NCBI GenBank assembly: GCA_944385035.1 | Contig: CALWVV010000003.1 | Coordinates: 124,001 to 188,000, forward strand | Reading direction: 5' to 3' | Source: an uncultured Oscillospiraceae bacterium | GTDB taxonomy: Bacteria > Bacillota > Clostridia > Oscillospirales > Oscillospiraceae | Length of the DNA stretch: 64,000 bases | Part shown: in pieces, positions 22,702 through 32,152 of the stretch | Layout of the letters: every line of letters starts with the position of its first letter | Numbering within the stretch: the first letter of the stretch is position 1 | Position numbers and translations under genes: made by a program | Notes under the pieces: model-generated | The model's input: the letters and a program-made list of their open reading frames with translations, nothing else | What the model was told of the DNA's origin: nothing | The model's database searches: none

Positions 22702-24087
22702 ATGGATGAATTTAATTTCTATAACAGCGAGAATGACGGCTACCGGGGTGGTTTCGGCGACTACACAGATCCCACACCCAATTCCCAGCCACAGTACCAA
22801 TACACCCAGCAGCCGGGCACACCCGGCCAAGGCCCCAGAAAGAGGGGCGGAGCCCGCAAGATCATCGCTCTGCTTTTGGCCTGTGCCCTGGTGGGCGGCG
22901 GAGCCGGCGTAGGAGGGGCCGCATTGTACGGCAAGCTCACCCAGCCTGAGACCGTGGTCTATGAGGGCGAGCGTCCCCAGGTCCAGACTGTGGTCAATTC
23001 CAACAGCGGTCAGCCCATGACCGCAGAGGAACTTTACGCCGCAAACCTGGCCTCCTGCGTAGGTATTACGGTAAATACCACCGTGAATATCTTCGGCCAG
23101 ACCACCACCTCTGCCGCCAGCGGCTCCGGCTTTGTGCTGACCCAGGACGGTTACATTGTTACCAACTATCACGTGATCGAGGATGCGGCGAAGGACCCCT
23201 CCGTCACCATCGAAGTCTCCTTTGCCAGCGGTGAAAAGTACACCGCCAAACTGGTAGGCGGCGAGCAGGACAATGATGTGGCCATCATCAAGATCGATGC
23301 CACCGGCCTCCAGGCCGTTACCCTGGGTGACAGCGACAAGCTGGTGGTAGGCGAGCCGGTCTACGCCATCGGCAACCCTCTGGGCGAGCTGACCTATTCC
23401 CTCACCGACGGCATCGTCTCCGCCCTGGACCGTCTGATCACCACCTCCACCACCAATGAGAACGGCCAGACGGAGACCACCACCCTTAACGTGCTGCAAA
23501 CCAACTGCGCCATCAACCCCGGCAACTCCGGCGGCCCCCTCTTTGACAGCTACGGCAATGTGGTGGGCATCGTATCCGCTAAGTATACCCAATCCTCCTC
23601 CGGTGTCTCTGCCGAGGGCCTGGGCTTCGCCATTCCCATCAACGATGTAAAGACCATTCTCTCCGACCTCATCGAGCACGGCTATGTCACCGGCAAGCCC
23701 TATATGGGCGTTCAGGTCTCCTCTGTCCCTGAATACGCTCAGCGCTACGGCATCAGCGCCGGCGCCTATGTGGAGAGCGTAGCCGACGGCTCCTGTGCTC
23801 AGAAGTCCGGCCTCCAGACGGGCGACATCATCATCGCCATTGACGATACCGCCATTGATTCCAGCTCTGCTCTCACTGCGGCGCTGTCCTCCAATTACAA
23901 GGCTGGAGACACCGCCACCCTCACTGTGCTGCGCGGCACTGAGACCAAAACGCTCTCCATCACCTTTGATGAAAAGAACGAGCAGACCGAAGCAGCTAAC
24001 CAACCTCAGCAGCAGTCCAATGAACAGCAGCAACAGCAATCCGGCAACTCTTATAACTGGCCCTTTGGCAACTATTTCGGCTGGTAA
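22702..24087 (+). CDS. htrA: HtrA-like trypsin-type serine protease with PDZ domain
   Basis: 461 residues from the ATG at 22702 (GAAAGGAG upstream). A cytoplasmic N-terminus rich in Gln/Pro/Tyr (about 50 residues), one transmembrane helix (IIALLLACALVGGGAGVGG), then a trypsin-like domain with His of VTNYHVIED, Asp of DNDVAIIKID and Ser of NPGNSGGPLFD, followed by a PDZ domain (residues about 335-430) and a Gln/Asn-rich tail. Membrane-anchored HtrA degrades or refolds misfolded proteins outside the membrane. Followed by a strong terminator. Confidence 0.94.
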   Translation: MDEFNFYNSENDGYRGGFGDYTDPTPNSQPQYQYTQQPGTPGQGPRKRGGARKIIALLLACALVGGGAGVGGAALYGKLTQPETVVYEGERPQVQTVVNSNSGQPMTAEELYAANLASCVGITVNTTVNIFGQTTTSAASGSGFVLTQDGYIVTNYHVIEDAAKDPSVTIEVSFASGEKYTAKLVGGEQDNDVAIIKIDATGLQAVTLGDSDKLVVGEPVYAIGNPLGELTYSLTDGIVSALDRLITTSTTNENGQTETTTLNVLQTNCAINPGNSGGPLFDSYGNVVGIVSAKYTQSSSGVSAEGLGFAIPINDVKTILSDLIEHGYVTGKPYMGVQVSSVPEYAQRYGISAGAYVESVADGSCAQKSGLQTGDIIIAIDDTAIDSSSALTAALSSNYKAGDTATLTVLRGTETKTLSITFDEKNEQTEAANQPQQQSNEQQQQQSGNSYNWPFGNYFGW

Positions 24088-24124
24088 GCACACTTCCCCA
24101 CATCTCTTCTCATTCGTCTCCCTG

Positions 24125-24158
24125 ATACCCGCGGTCCAGGCCGCGGGTATTTTTTTTA
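24125..24158 (+). terminator. Terminator of htrA
   Basis: ATACCCGCGG-TCCAGG-CCGCGGGTAT (24125-24150) followed by eight T. Confidence 0.92.
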
Positions 24159-24164
24159 AATTCA

Positions 24165-24192
24165 TAGACAAGACAGGAATTGTTGTTATAAT
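24165..24192 (+). promoter_or_regulatory. Promoter of the DEAD-box gene
   Basis: TAGACA (24165-24170), 16-bp spacer, TATAAT (24187-24192), leaving a leader of about 120 nt. Confidence 0.65.
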
Positions 24193-24319
24193 ATAAATTG
24201 GATTTGTATGGAAGCGGCCTGGCCGCTTTTTGATTCGGGGCCGCGCCTGGCGAATGGCGTTGATGGTTGATTGGGAGGCCTTGGATCACCGGTTTTACAG
24301 AAAGAAAGGATCGATCAAC

Positions 24320-25498
24320 ATGGAAATCAACGGACAGACCGTTGGCGAGAGTGCCCGTTATGATGAAATGGGCCTCTCCCCCGAGCTTCTGCGTGCCATC
24401 GGAGAGAAAGGCTATGTCACCGCCACCGCCGTTCAGACGGGGGCCATCCCCTATTTTATGGACTGGAAAGATGTCATTGCAAAGGCTCCCACCGGCACGG
24501 GGAAAACCTTTGCCTTTGGCATCCCCATGGTAGAGCACATTGACCCCCAGGATGACAGTGTCCAGGCTCTGGTACTGGCCCCCACACGGGAGCTGGCCAT
24601 CCAGATTCAGGACGAGCTGCGGGACCTGTGTACCTTTAAAGAGGGTGTGCGGGTGGTGTGCCTCTATGGGGGACAGCCCATTGAAAAGCAGATCACCCAG
24701 CTGAAAAAGCGCCCTCAGATCGTGGTGGCCACCCCTGGGCGGCTGATGGACCACATGAAACGGCGCACTGTCCGCCTGGATAAGGTTCAGACCGTGGTAC
24801 TGGACGAGGCCGACCGGATGCTGGACATGGGCTTTGTCCGGGATGTCACCCATATTTTGGATAAAATGCCCCAGCGCCGGAATCTGGGCATGTTTTCTGC
24901 CACCATCTCCCGTGAGGTGCTGGATATCTCCTGGGTCTACCAGCGCGACCCGGTGGAGATCACCGTCCAGGCCGATCAGGAAAACCGTCCCGACATTGCC
25001 CAGTACCGGCTGGATGTGGAGCGCAATGAGAAAGCGGACACTATGGCCCGGCTGCTGGAAATGGGGGGCTATGAGCGTGTCATTGCCTTCTGCAACACCA
25101 AGAACATGACCGACCGTCTCACCGGACTTCTGTCCATGCGGGGCATTCCTTGCCAGGCCATCCACGGAGACATTCCACAATCCTCCCGTGAGAAAACCCT
25201 GCAAAAATTCCGGGATGGCAAGCTCCGGGTTCTGGTGGCCACCGATGTAGCCGCCCGCGGACTGGATATTGACGACGTGGATGCCGTCTTTAACTATGAC
25301 GTCCCCGATGAAAACGAGTACTATATCCACCGCATCGGCCGCACCGGCCGGGCAAAGCGCCACGGGGTGGCCTTCTCCCTGGTGTCCACTATTACCGAGG
25401 GGCTTCGCTTGGACGACATTCAGAAAAACACCGGCAGCGACATCCGCACAGTCTATTTTAACGACAAAGGCGATTTGGTATCCGCGGTGAAGCAATGA
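24320..25498 (+). CDS. DEAD-box ATP-dependent RNA helicase
   Basis: 392 residues from the ATG at 24320 (AAAGGAT upstream). Core helicase motifs in order: APTGTGKT (I), PTREL (Ia), TPGRLMD (Ib), LDEADRML (II), FSATIS (III), then RecA-2 with ATDVAARGLDIDDV (V) and HRIGRTGR (VI). Only about 25 residues follow motif VI, so it lacks the extended RNA-binding tails of CshA or DbpA-type proteins. It probably unwinds structured RNA in ribosome assembly or mRNA decay. The stop overlaps the next gene's ATG. Confidence 0.93.
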   Translation: MEINGQTVGESARYDEMGLSPELLRAIGEKGYVTATAVQTGAIPYFMDWKDVIAKAPTGTGKTFAFGIPMVEHIDPQDDSVQALVLAPTRELAIQIQDELRDLCTFKEGVRVVCLYGGQPIEKQITQLKKRPQIVVATPGRLMDHMKRRTVRLDKVQTVVLDEADRMLDMGFVRDVTHILDKMPQRRNLGMFSATISREVLDISWVYQRDPVEITVQADQENRPDIAQYRLDVERNEKADTMARLLEMGGYERVIAFCNTKNMTDRLTGLLSMRGIPCQAIHGDIPQSSREKTLQKFRDGKLRVLVATDVAARGLDIDDVDAVFNYDVPDENEYYIHRIGRTGRAKRHGVAFSLVSTITEGLRLDDIQKNTGSDIRTVYFNDKGDLVSAVKQ

Positions 25499-26097
25499 GA
25501 CGGATTTCTCTCAAGGGCGGCTTCTGGCTAAACCTCTTCTCCTGTCTGCTCATCCCTGGGTATACCCTGTGGTTTGCCGGGAGCGTGGCATGGTTTCGCA
25601 CCAACTTCTCCGTCATCGCCGTCACCGGTGTGGATAACTATCGCGGTTTTATTTACTGGGGCATTCTTTTGGGCGGCTACTTCTGCATTATGCTCACCCG
25701 GCTGTCTCTGGTCCTGCCCCGCTTTTGGCAAAGGGTGGCTCTGCGGCTCATCACGCTGGGCGCTTGCCTGTCCCTTGCCTATGCTCTGGCTATTCCCTAC
25801 CTCCCGGCCTACTTCCCCAAATATGCCACTCTGCACGTGGTGTTGGCCGCCCTGGCCAGCGTACTTTTGATGGTGGCCCTTCTGCTATGCCTGCTTTCCC
25901 TCCGGCGAGGGGAACGTGAAAAATACCGGGGACTGCTGCGGGCATGGGTCCTGATCGCCATATTCAGCGCAATTCTCTTCTGCATCCCGCAAATGGTCTC
26001 TTCGGCCCTGGAGGTATTCTTCTCCATCTCCTCCGTCCTCTTGACCCGCAAGCTTTGGATTACCTGCAATGCGGATCACCGACCTTACTCCCATTAA
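25495..26097 (+). CDS. Hypothetical membrane protein
   Basis: 200 residues; ATGA overlap with the helicase stop (25495-25498) indicates coupled translation. Five to six hydrophobic helices (LNLFSCLLIPGYTLWFAGSV, GFIYWGILLGGYFCIML, LHVVLAALASVLLMVALLL, WVLIAIFSAILFCIP). I do not recognise the family. Co-expression with an RNA helicase is unusual for a membrane protein, but no functional link can be drawn from sequence. Confidence 0.75.
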   Translation: MRRISLKGGFWLNLFSCLLIPGYTLWFAGSVAWFRTNFSVIAVTGVDNYRGFIYWGILLGGYFCIMLTRLSLVLPRFWQRVALRLITLGACLSLAYALAIPYLPAYFPKYATLHVVLAALASVLLMVALLLCLLSLRRGEREKYRGLLRAWVLIAIFSAILFCIPQMVSSALEVFFSISSVLLTRKLWITCNADHRPYSH

Positions 26098-26217
26098 AAT
26101 TTTTATCAATCTTTCATCTTCTCCCCATGGATTTTTTAACCCGGAAGGCGTATCCTGTTATCAGAGGGAGCAAACGCTCCCCTTGTATACACGACATTTC
26201 ATAAAGGAGTGATTTAT

Positions 26218-26427
26218 ATGGGAGGCAAGCGGCTCTACCGCACCGAATATCAATATAAAATGCTGTGCGGTGTATGCGGCGGGATTGCCGAATATTTTGA
26301 TATCGACCCCACCCTGGTGCGGGTAGGCTGGGTCATTGCGGCGTTTATGGGCTCTCTGGGAATCTGGGCCTATATCATCTGCGCCATCATTATGCCAAAG
26401 AAAAGCGACATCTACCCCGGCTGCTAA
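26218..26427 (+). CDS. PspC-domain protein
   Basis: 69 residues from the ATG at 26218, 8 nt past AAAGGAG; the GTG at 26209 falls within that site. PspC motif: RLYRTEYQYKMLCGVCGGIAEYF, then DPTLVRVGWVIAAFMGSLG and one or two transmembrane helices. PspC-like proteins sense or stabilise membranes under envelope stress; the small stand-alone form is common in Firmicutes without the phage-shock operon. Confidence 0.9.
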   Translation: MGGKRLYRTEYQYKMLCGVCGGIAEYFDIDPTLVRVGWVIAAFMGSLGIWAYIICAIIMPKKSDIYPGC

Positions 26428-26445
26428 GAGAAAGGAGGCCCTTTT

Positions 26446-27327
26446 ATGCTCCTCACCCGTCCTTCCGTTCCCGATGACGTCCCTGCCCAGCGCCACCTGT
26501 GGCAGCTGGCCTTTGGCGATGGGGATGCCTATGTGGACAACTTCTATTCCTCCTATTACCGTCCCGAGCGGGTACTGGTTCTGGAGGAGGATGGACAGGT
26601 CCGCTCCATGACCGCTTGGTTTGATACCACCTTCGTGGTGCCGGGGAAAGGGGCATACCGGGCTGCCTACCTCTATGCGGTGGCCACCCATCCGGATTGC
26701 CGGGGACGGGGACTGGCTGGAAAGCTGCTCTCTGACGCCGACGCTTATTTTCAAACCCTGGACATTCCAGCCGTAACCACTGTCCCGGCTGAGCCATCCC
26801 TTCACCATTTTTTTGCCGCCAACGGCTTTGGGGAGTGCTTCCGCCATTTCGAAGGAACACTATCCCCCTCAGAACTCCCCCCGCCTCCCCAGACTGCTCT
26901 TCTTTGTGCGGCTTCCCCCATGGAATACGCTGCCACACGGGAACCTCTTCTGGCTGCAATTGCTCATATTGCCTATCCCGAGGATGCGCTGCGGTATCAG
27001 GCAGGCTGCTGCACCCTGGGTGGAGGCGGACTGTTTTGTGCCTCCACCAGCGCCGGGCCGGTCTGTCTGTGCGCAGAGGGGGCAGGAGATGGAACCGTGA
27101 TGGTCAAAGAGCTGCTGGGCAGCCCCGCTGCCTGCCGTCTGGCATTGGCAGACCTGCCTCGGGTCGCCCCGGCACAGCGCTGGCTGGTGCGCACCCCCCG
27201 GCTTCCAGAGGAGAGCTCCGCCAACTGCTCCAAGGGACAATTTGGAATGCTCAAGTGGCTCGATTCGTCGCTCCATAGGGCCTGGGATTGGTCCACCACC
27301 GGTTATCTTGGCTTAGCCTTTGACTGA
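26446..27327 (+). CDS. GNAT family N-acetyltransferase (two-domain)
   Basis: 293 residues behind GAAAGGAGG. The N-terminal GNAT domain (about 1-140) has the acetyl-CoA pyrophosphate-binding segment YAVATHPDCRGRGLAGKLL. The C-terminal about 150 residues, with a Cys-rich stretch (QAGCCTLGGGGLFC), resemble the second domain of Eis-like or sterol-carrier-type acetyltransferases but are shorter. Substrate unknown. It starts 18 nt after pspC and ends before a terminator, so these two may form a short operon. Confidence 0.82.
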   Translation: MLLTRPSVPDDVPAQRHLWQLAFGDGDAYVDNFYSSYYRPERVLVLEEDGQVRSMTAWFDTTFVVPGKGAYRAAYLYAVATHPDCRGRGLAGKLLSDADAYFQTLDIPAVTTVPAEPSLHHFFAANGFGECFRHFEGTLSPSELPPPPQTALLCAASPMEYAATREPLLAAIAHIAYPEDALRYQAGCCTLGGGGLFCASTSAGPVCLCAEGAGDGTVMVKELLGSPAACRLALADLPRVAPAQRWLVRTPRLPEESSANCSKGQFGMLKWLDSSLHRAWDWSTTGYLGLAFD

Positions 27328-27344
27328 TTTCTTGCATATTGTCT

Positions 27345-27383
27345 AAAAACGGCTGTTTCTTTTTGTGGATTCAGCCGTTTTTT
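27345..27383 (+). terminator. Terminator of the pspC-GNAT pair
   Basis: AAAACGGCTG (to 27355) pairs with CAGCCGTTTT (from 27372), followed by more T; the loop is 16 nt. Confidence 0.8.
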
Positions 27384-27443
27384 ATGTTCCTTCCCCTCCG
27401 TTCCACAGCTTTTTCGTTGTGGTAACCTCCACAAAATAAATGC

Positions 27444-27471
27444 TTTACTCTGGGTCATTTTATGATATGAT
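27444..27471 (+). promoter_or_regulatory. Probable gdhA promoter overlapping a palindrome
   Basis: TTTACT (27444-27449), 16-bp spacer, TATGAT (27466-27471). The -10 lies inside GATATGATATACATATC (27464-27480), an imperfect palindrome that could be a regulator site. Confidence 0.5.
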
Positions 27472-27583
27472 ATACATATCAAAGCACAACAGAAGCTTTT
27501 CTGCTTGATTTACATCGGAAATATCAATTATGAAAGGTTTCTGTCAAAAAACCACCGAAATTATATTTAGGAGGAATGCTGCT

Positions 27584-28936
27584 ATGAATCAGTACATCGA
27601 GAGAGTTCTGAACGACACCAAGACCAAGAATGCCAACGAGCCCGAGTTCCTGCAGACCGTTGAGGAGGTCCTCAGCTCCCTGGAGCCCGTTATCAACGCC
27701 CACCCCGAGTATGAGAAGGCCGCTCTGCTGGAGCGCATGGTCGAGCCCGAGCGCACCATCGAGTTCCGCGTGACTTGGGAAGATGACAACCACGTCTGGC
27801 ACGTCAACCGTGGCTACCGCGTTCAGTACAACGCGGCCCTCGGCCCCTACAAGGGCGGCATCCGCTTTGACCCTTCCGTTAACCTGTCCATCATCAAGTT
27901 CCTGGGCTTCGAGCAGGTTTTTAAGGACGCTATGACCGGCCTGCCCATCGGCGGCGCCAAGGGCGGCTCCGACTTCGATCCTCGCGGCAAGAGCGACGCC
28001 GAGGTCATGCGTTTCTGCCAGGCCTTCATCACCGAGCTGTATCGTCACATCGGCCAGGACATCGACTGCCCCGCCGGCGACCTGGGCTGCGGCGGCCGTG
28101 AGATCGGCTATATGTATGGTCAGTACCGCCGTCTGGTGGGCGCTGCTGAGTTCGGCGCTCTGTCCGGCAAGGCTGTCTGCACCGGCGGTTCCATCCTGCG
28201 TCCCGAGGCCACCGGCTACGGCGCTGTCTACTACCTGGTAGAGGCCCTGAAGCACGACGGCGAGTCCATCGAGGGCAAGCGGATCGCTATCTCCGGCTAC
28301 GGCAACGTGGGCTGGGGCATCATGAAGAAGGCTGCTGAGCTGGGCGCCAAGGTCACCTACTTTGCCGGCCCCGACGGCTACATCCACGATCCCGACGGCG
28401 TGGACACCGAGGAGAAGCTCAACTACATCCTGGAGATGCGCGCCAAGGATCCTATGCACTGCCAGCCCTACGCCGAGAAGTTCGGCTGCGAGTTCGTGCC
28501 TGGCCAGAAGTGCTGGGGCGTCAAGGACGTGGACATCTACATGCCCGCCGCCACTCAGAACGACGTCAACATGGAGTGGGCTGAGAAGATCGCTGCTTCC
28601 GGCGTGAAGTACTACATCGAGGTCGCTAACATGCCCACCACCAACGAGGCTCTGGAGTTCCTGAAGAGCCAGAAGCACATCGTTGTCGCTCCCTCCAAGG
28701 CTGTTAACGCCGGCGGCGTGTCCGTGTCCGAGCTGGAGATGGCTCAGAACGCCGAGCGTCTGTACTGGTCCGCTGAGGAAGTCGACGCCAAGCTGCAGGG
28801 CATCATGAAGAACATCTATCACTCCTCCGTGGAGGTCGCCGAGCGCTATGGCCTGGGCTACGATCTGGTGGCCGGTGCCAACATCGTGGGCTTCCAGAAG
28901 GTTGCTGACGCCATGATGGCTCAGGGTATCTTCTAA
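27584..28936 (+). CDS. gdhA: NADP-type glutamate dehydrogenase
   Basis: 450 residues from the ATG at 27584 (TAGGAGGA upstream). Family I hexameric GDH: GPYKGGIRFDPSVNLSIIKF contains the substrate Lys, PIGGAKGGSDFDPRGKS the catalytic Lys region, and GYGNVGWGIMK the dinucleotide-binding loop. It reductively aminates 2-oxoglutarate to glutamate, the main ammonia assimilation route in amino-acid-fermenting gut Clostridia. Codon use is strongly biased to GAG, AAG, CTG and GGC compared with neighbours, consistent with very high expression. Single-gene transcript with a strong terminator. Confidence 0.96.
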   Translation: MNQYIERVLNDTKTKNANEPEFLQTVEEVLSSLEPVINAHPEYEKAALLERMVEPERTIEFRVTWEDDNHVWHVNRGYRVQYNAALGPYKGGIRFDPSVNLSIIKFLGFEQVFKDAMTGLPIGGAKGGSDFDPRGKSDAEVMRFCQAFITELYRHIGQDIDCPAGDLGCGGREIGYMYGQYRRLVGAAEFGALSGKAVCTGGSILRPEATGYGAVYYLVEALKHDGESIEGKRIAISGYGNVGWGIMKKAAELGAKVTYFAGPDGYIHDPDGVDTEEKLNYILEMRAKDPMHCQPYAEKFGCEFVPGQKCWGVKDVDIYMPAATQNDVNMEWAEKIAASGVKYYIEVANMPTTNEALEFLKSQKHIVVAPSKAVNAGGVSVSELEMAQNAERLYWSAEEVDAKLQGIMKNIYHSSVEVAERYGLGYDLVAGANIVGFQKVADAMMAQGIF

Positions 28937-28957
28937 TTTCTCCCTCTTCTATACAAC

Positions 28958-28999
28958 ATAATGTCGGGGAGCTCTTCGGAGCTCCCCGACATTATTTTA
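28958..28999. terminator. Bidirectional terminator after gdhA
   Basis: A 17-bp perfect stem ATAATGTCGGGGAGCTC/GAGCTCCCCGACATTAT with TTCG tetraloop and flanking T/A runs, shared with the convergent amidohydrolase gene. Confidence 0.92.
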
Positions 29000-30574
29000 T
29001 CCTTTCGGCCATATGATTTTTCCGTCCTTAAAGGTAGCCGCCACCTGGATCTCCCGCAGCTTCTCTTTGGGGATATCCAATGGATTCTCACTCAGCAGAA
29101 CAAAGTCCGCCTGCTTGCCCGGCTCGATGGTTCCCAACCGCTCTTCCCAGAAATACTGGTAGGCCGCACCTGCCGTTACAGCACGAAGTCCTTCCCGGAC
29201 TGAGACACACTCCTGTGCGCCCAAGTGCACCCCCTGCCGGGTCATACGGTTGGCGGCGCACCACACGGTCTCCAGCATATCAGGCTGTATCACAGGAGCA
29301 TCCTGATGGAATGTCACAGGAATTCCCCATTGCAGCGCACTGTGTACCGGGCTGATCTGTGCTGCCCGTTCCAGCCCGAAGTTGCGGATGTGAGTATCGC
29401 CCCAGTGGTACACATGGGCTACAAAGAAGGACACGACCGCTCCCAGCTTTTTGACGCGCTCCAGCTGATCCAGCCCCAGCAGCTGTCCGTGAATGATCAC
29501 CGGCCGAAGCTGGGCCAGCTCCGGGTGCTTGTTCTCCGCCTGTTCCAGACAGCGCAGAAACTGCTCTGCAGCACCGTCTCCGTTGCAGTGGCACAGCAGC
29601 TGTGTCTTGTGTGCCCAGGCAAACTCCATCGCTTCCAGCACCTGCTCGTCCGACATGGTACCGTACCCACAGTACTCTCTCTCCCCCATATAGGGTGTGC
29701 GCATCCAGGCAGTGCGTCCCTGGGGTGAGCCATCCAGAAAGATTTTGACCCCCCCGATTCTAAGATGTGCCTGGGGCGGCAGGCAGCCAAATTCCTCCAT
29801 CGCCTTTTCATAGCAATCCGGAGAAGGATAGGCCACCAAGTCCAGTTTCAGCAGCTTCTGCTCCAACAGCATGTGGTACAGAGGAAACATCTCTTTTACC
29901 ACCATCCCATCCTGCATGGTGGTAATGCCGTGGGCGGCGTATTTTTCCTGTGCCTTACCGAATACCTCTAAAAGGTCCTTGGGATCTGGAGAAGGGATCT
30001 GCTTCAAACAGGCAATGAAGGCGTTTTCTTCCAAATAGCCGGTTAACTTTCCTTCTTTTACCTCGATTCTTCCCCCCTCCGGCACAGGGGTCTCCGGCGT
30101 AATCCCCAGCGCCTCCAGGGCCATCGTATTCATCAGCCCCATGTGTCCCGACTTATGGTGGATCACCAACGGGTACCCCGGCGCCATGGCATCCAACTGT
30201 TCCAACGTGGGATGCTTTCCTCCCGGAAGCTGGTTATGGTCATAATCCCGTGCCTGTACCCATGTGCCGGGCGCAGGCTTTGTCTCCAGCAGGAATTCCT
30301 TCACGCGCTGGCAAATTTCCTCTACGCTCTGGGTGCCGTTCAAGGACGCCTGAAGGCAGGCATATGCCATTTGAGAAAAGTGGCTGTGGGCGTCGATAAA
30401 TCCCGGCATGAGCGTCCCCTGAAATTGGATTTCCTTACAGCCTCCGCCCATTTTTTTCAGCTCTGCCCCGCGCCCCACCGCGCGGATCACACCATCCTCC
30501 ACCAGCACAGCCTCGGCATACATGGGTTCAGCCATGGTCAACACCTGGCCCAGATACAGCTCTCTCACGTTCAT
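28997..30574 (-). CDS. Amidohydrolase family protein (YtcJ-like)
   Basis: 525 residues starting MNVRELYLGQVL. Amidohydro_3 architecture: N-terminal small beta domain, metal-binding DAHSHFSQ, conserved VQARDYDHNQLPGG, VIHHKSGHMGL, central GGVKIFLDGSPQGRTAW, LCHCNGDGAAEQFL with a metal-ligand His, VHSALQWGIPVTFHQDAP, and C-terminal GKQADFVLLSENPL. YtcJ-like enzymes hydrolyse N-acyl or cyclic amide substrates; the natural substrate here is unknown. Stand-alone minus-strand gene convergent to gdhA. Confidence 0.9.
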   Translation of the reverse strand: MNVRELYLGQVLTMAEPMYAEAVLVEDGVIRAVGRGAELKKMGGGCKEIQFQGTLMPGFIDAHSHFSQMAYACLQASLNGTQSVEEICQRVKEFLLETKPAPGTWVQARDYDHNQLPGGKHPTLEQLDAMAPGYPLVIHHKSGHMGLMNTMALEALGITPETPVPEGGRIEVKEGKLTGYLEENAFIACLKQIPSPDPKDLLEVFGKAQEKYAAHGITTMQDGMVVKEMFPLYHMLLEQKLLKLDLVAYPSPDCYEKAMEEFGCLPPQAHLRIGGVKIFLDGSPQGRTAWMRTPYMGEREYCGYGTMSDEQVLEAMEFAWAHKTQLLCHCNGDGAAEQFLRCLEQAENKHPELAQLRPVIIHGQLLGLDQLERVKKLGAVVSFFVAHVYHWGDTHIRNFGLERAAQISPVHSALQWGIPVTFHQDAPVIQPDMLETVWCAANRMTRQGVHLGAQECVSVREGLRAVTAGAAYQYFWEERLGTIEPGKQADFVLLSENPLDIPKEKLREIQVAATFKDGKIIWPKG

Positions 30575-30652
30575 TCCTCCATTCTGTTAAATTGTCCGTT
30601 CCTTTTAGTCTCTTCCAGCTTGTGTTTTCTATACCATCCATATAAAACAGCA

Positions 30653-30676
30653 GAACCGCCCCCACAAGGGCGGTTC
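30653..30676 (-). terminator. Terminator of the MATE gene
   Basis: GAACCGCCC (30653-30661) and GGGCGGTTC (30668-30676), followed on the minus strand by a T-rich CTGCTGTTTTAT. Lies 5 bp past the stop. Confidence 0.75.
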
Positions 30677-30681
30677 CTTTG

Positions 30682-32052
30682 TCAGTTCGTCTCCAGAGGC
30701 AGCAGCTTCTTTCTCTGGAACAGGAACAGCGTCAGTGTGGTGGACGAGGCCAGAATATCCGCCACTGGCTCTGCAATATAGATTCCCAACACATTGCCCA
30801 TAGCCCAGGGCAGCAGCAGTGCCAGCGGGATCAGCAGGATCACTTTCCGCAGCAAGGCCAAAAAGAGGCTGGTTTTCGCCTGTCCCATGGCCATAAAAGC
30901 GGACTGGCAGGCCATCTGGGCACCAAAGGCCCAGATTCCGCCAAAGAAGATGGGCATCATCGTTCCGGTCAGTTCCACCAGCTCCGGATCATCACTAAAG
31001 ATGAGGGCCAACTGCTCGGGGATGAGGGAAACCACCAGAAACGCACAGACCGTCACTGTGAGGGTGACTTTCAGCAGCAATTTGAACGTCTTGCGCACCC
31101 GCTGGTAGTTTTGAGCCCCGTAGTTATAGCTCATCAGAGGCTGCACACCCTGGGTAATTCCCTGAGTAGGCATGACCACCATCTGCATAACGCTCTGCAT
31201 AATGGTAAGGGTGCCCACGTACAGGTCGCCTCCATAGCGCTGAAGGCCCGTATTGAGTACCACGGTGACCAAACTCTCTGTAGACTGCATGATAAACGGC
31301 GCAACTCCCAAAGCTGCAATTTTGCTGATCACGCTCCAGTTGGGGCGCAGATTGGCTCTGCGGATGCGCAGTCCCGACCGTCCGGAACAGAGAAAGCCTA
31401 CCACCCAGCAGGCACTGATCCCCTGAGAAATCACGGTGGCAATGGCCGCTCCGCGTACCCCCATGTTGAACACAAAGATAAACACCGGGTCCAGAATAAT
31501 ATTCAGCACCGCGCCGATAAGCACGGAGCACATAGCCACCATAGCCTTTCCCTGGGCGCTGATAAAGGTATTGAGTCCCAGGGCATACTGGACAAAAATC
31601 GTGCCCAGCAGGTAGATGGAGATATAGTCCACCGCATAGCCGATGGTATCCGCAGATGCTCCAAAGGCCATGAGGACAGGTTCCTTAATGATGGAAAATA
31701 GCACCGTCAGCACCACTGAGGTGCACAAAAGCATGGTGGTGGAGCTGCCCAGAATCTTCTCCGCTCCATCCCGGTCCCCTGCTCCCAATCGGATGGATGC
31801 CAACGGCGCGCCGCCCATACCGGCAAAGGCCGCAAAAGCGGAAATCAGCATAATAATGGGAAAGGTGATTCCCAAACCAGTAAGGGCGGTCCGCCCCACC
31901 TCAGGAATATGCCCAATGTAGATCCGGTCTACAATGTTATAGAGCATATTGATAACCTGTGCCGCCACCGCCGGTACCGCCAGTTTTAGCATCAACATAC
32001 CAATGGGAGCGCTGGCAAGGGCTTCCTCACTGCTGCGATTGATACGCGCCAA
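30682..32052 (-). CDS. MATE family multidrug efflux transporter
   Basis: 456 residues starting at TTG 32052 behind AGGAAGG. Twelve helices in two six-helix bundles. Characteristic start: LMLKLAVPAVAAQVINMLYN ... VDRIYIGHIPEVG, with the second-half equivalents GVAPFIMQSTESLVTVV and TQGVQPLMSYNYGAQN. Clostridial MATE proteins exchange cationic drugs for sodium or protons. Not in an operon. A second, only distantly related MATE gene lies at 53425-54801. Confidence 0.93.
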   Translation of the reverse strand: MARINRSSEEALASAPIGMLMLKLAVPAVAAQVINMLYNIVDRIYIGHIPEVGRTALTGLGITFPIIMLISAFAAFAGMGGAPLASIRLGAGDRDGAEKILGSSTTMLLCTSVVLTVLFSIIKEPVLMAFGASADTIGYAVDYISIYLLGTIFVQYALGLNTFISAQGKAMVAMCSVLIGAVLNIILDPVFIFVFNMGVRGAAIATVISQGISACWVVGFLCSGRSGLRIRRANLRPNWSVISKIAALGVAPFIMQSTESLVTVVLNTGLQRYGGDLYVGTLTIMQSVMQMVVMPTQGITQGVQPLMSYNYGAQNYQRVRKTFKLLLKVTLTVTVCAFLVVSLIPEQLALIFSDDPELVELTGTMMPIFFGGIWAFGAQMACQSAFMAMGQAKTSLFLALLRKVILLIPLALLLPWAMGNVLGIYIAEPVADILASSTTLTLFLFQRKKLLPLETN

Positions 32053-32118
32053 CTTAGGTCCTTCCTCTCGTCAATTTTTGTGGTGAAAGGTAGTATATCA
32101 CAGTTTCCCAAGTAAGAA

Positions 32119-32147
32119 AAGCGGAATTGTGTGAACACAATTCCGCT
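32119..32147 (-). terminator. Terminator of prfC
   Basis: AAGCGGAATTGTGT-GA-ACACAATTCCGCTT perfect stem followed on the minus strand by TTCTTAC. Confidence 0.85.
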
Positions 32148-32152
32148 TACTC

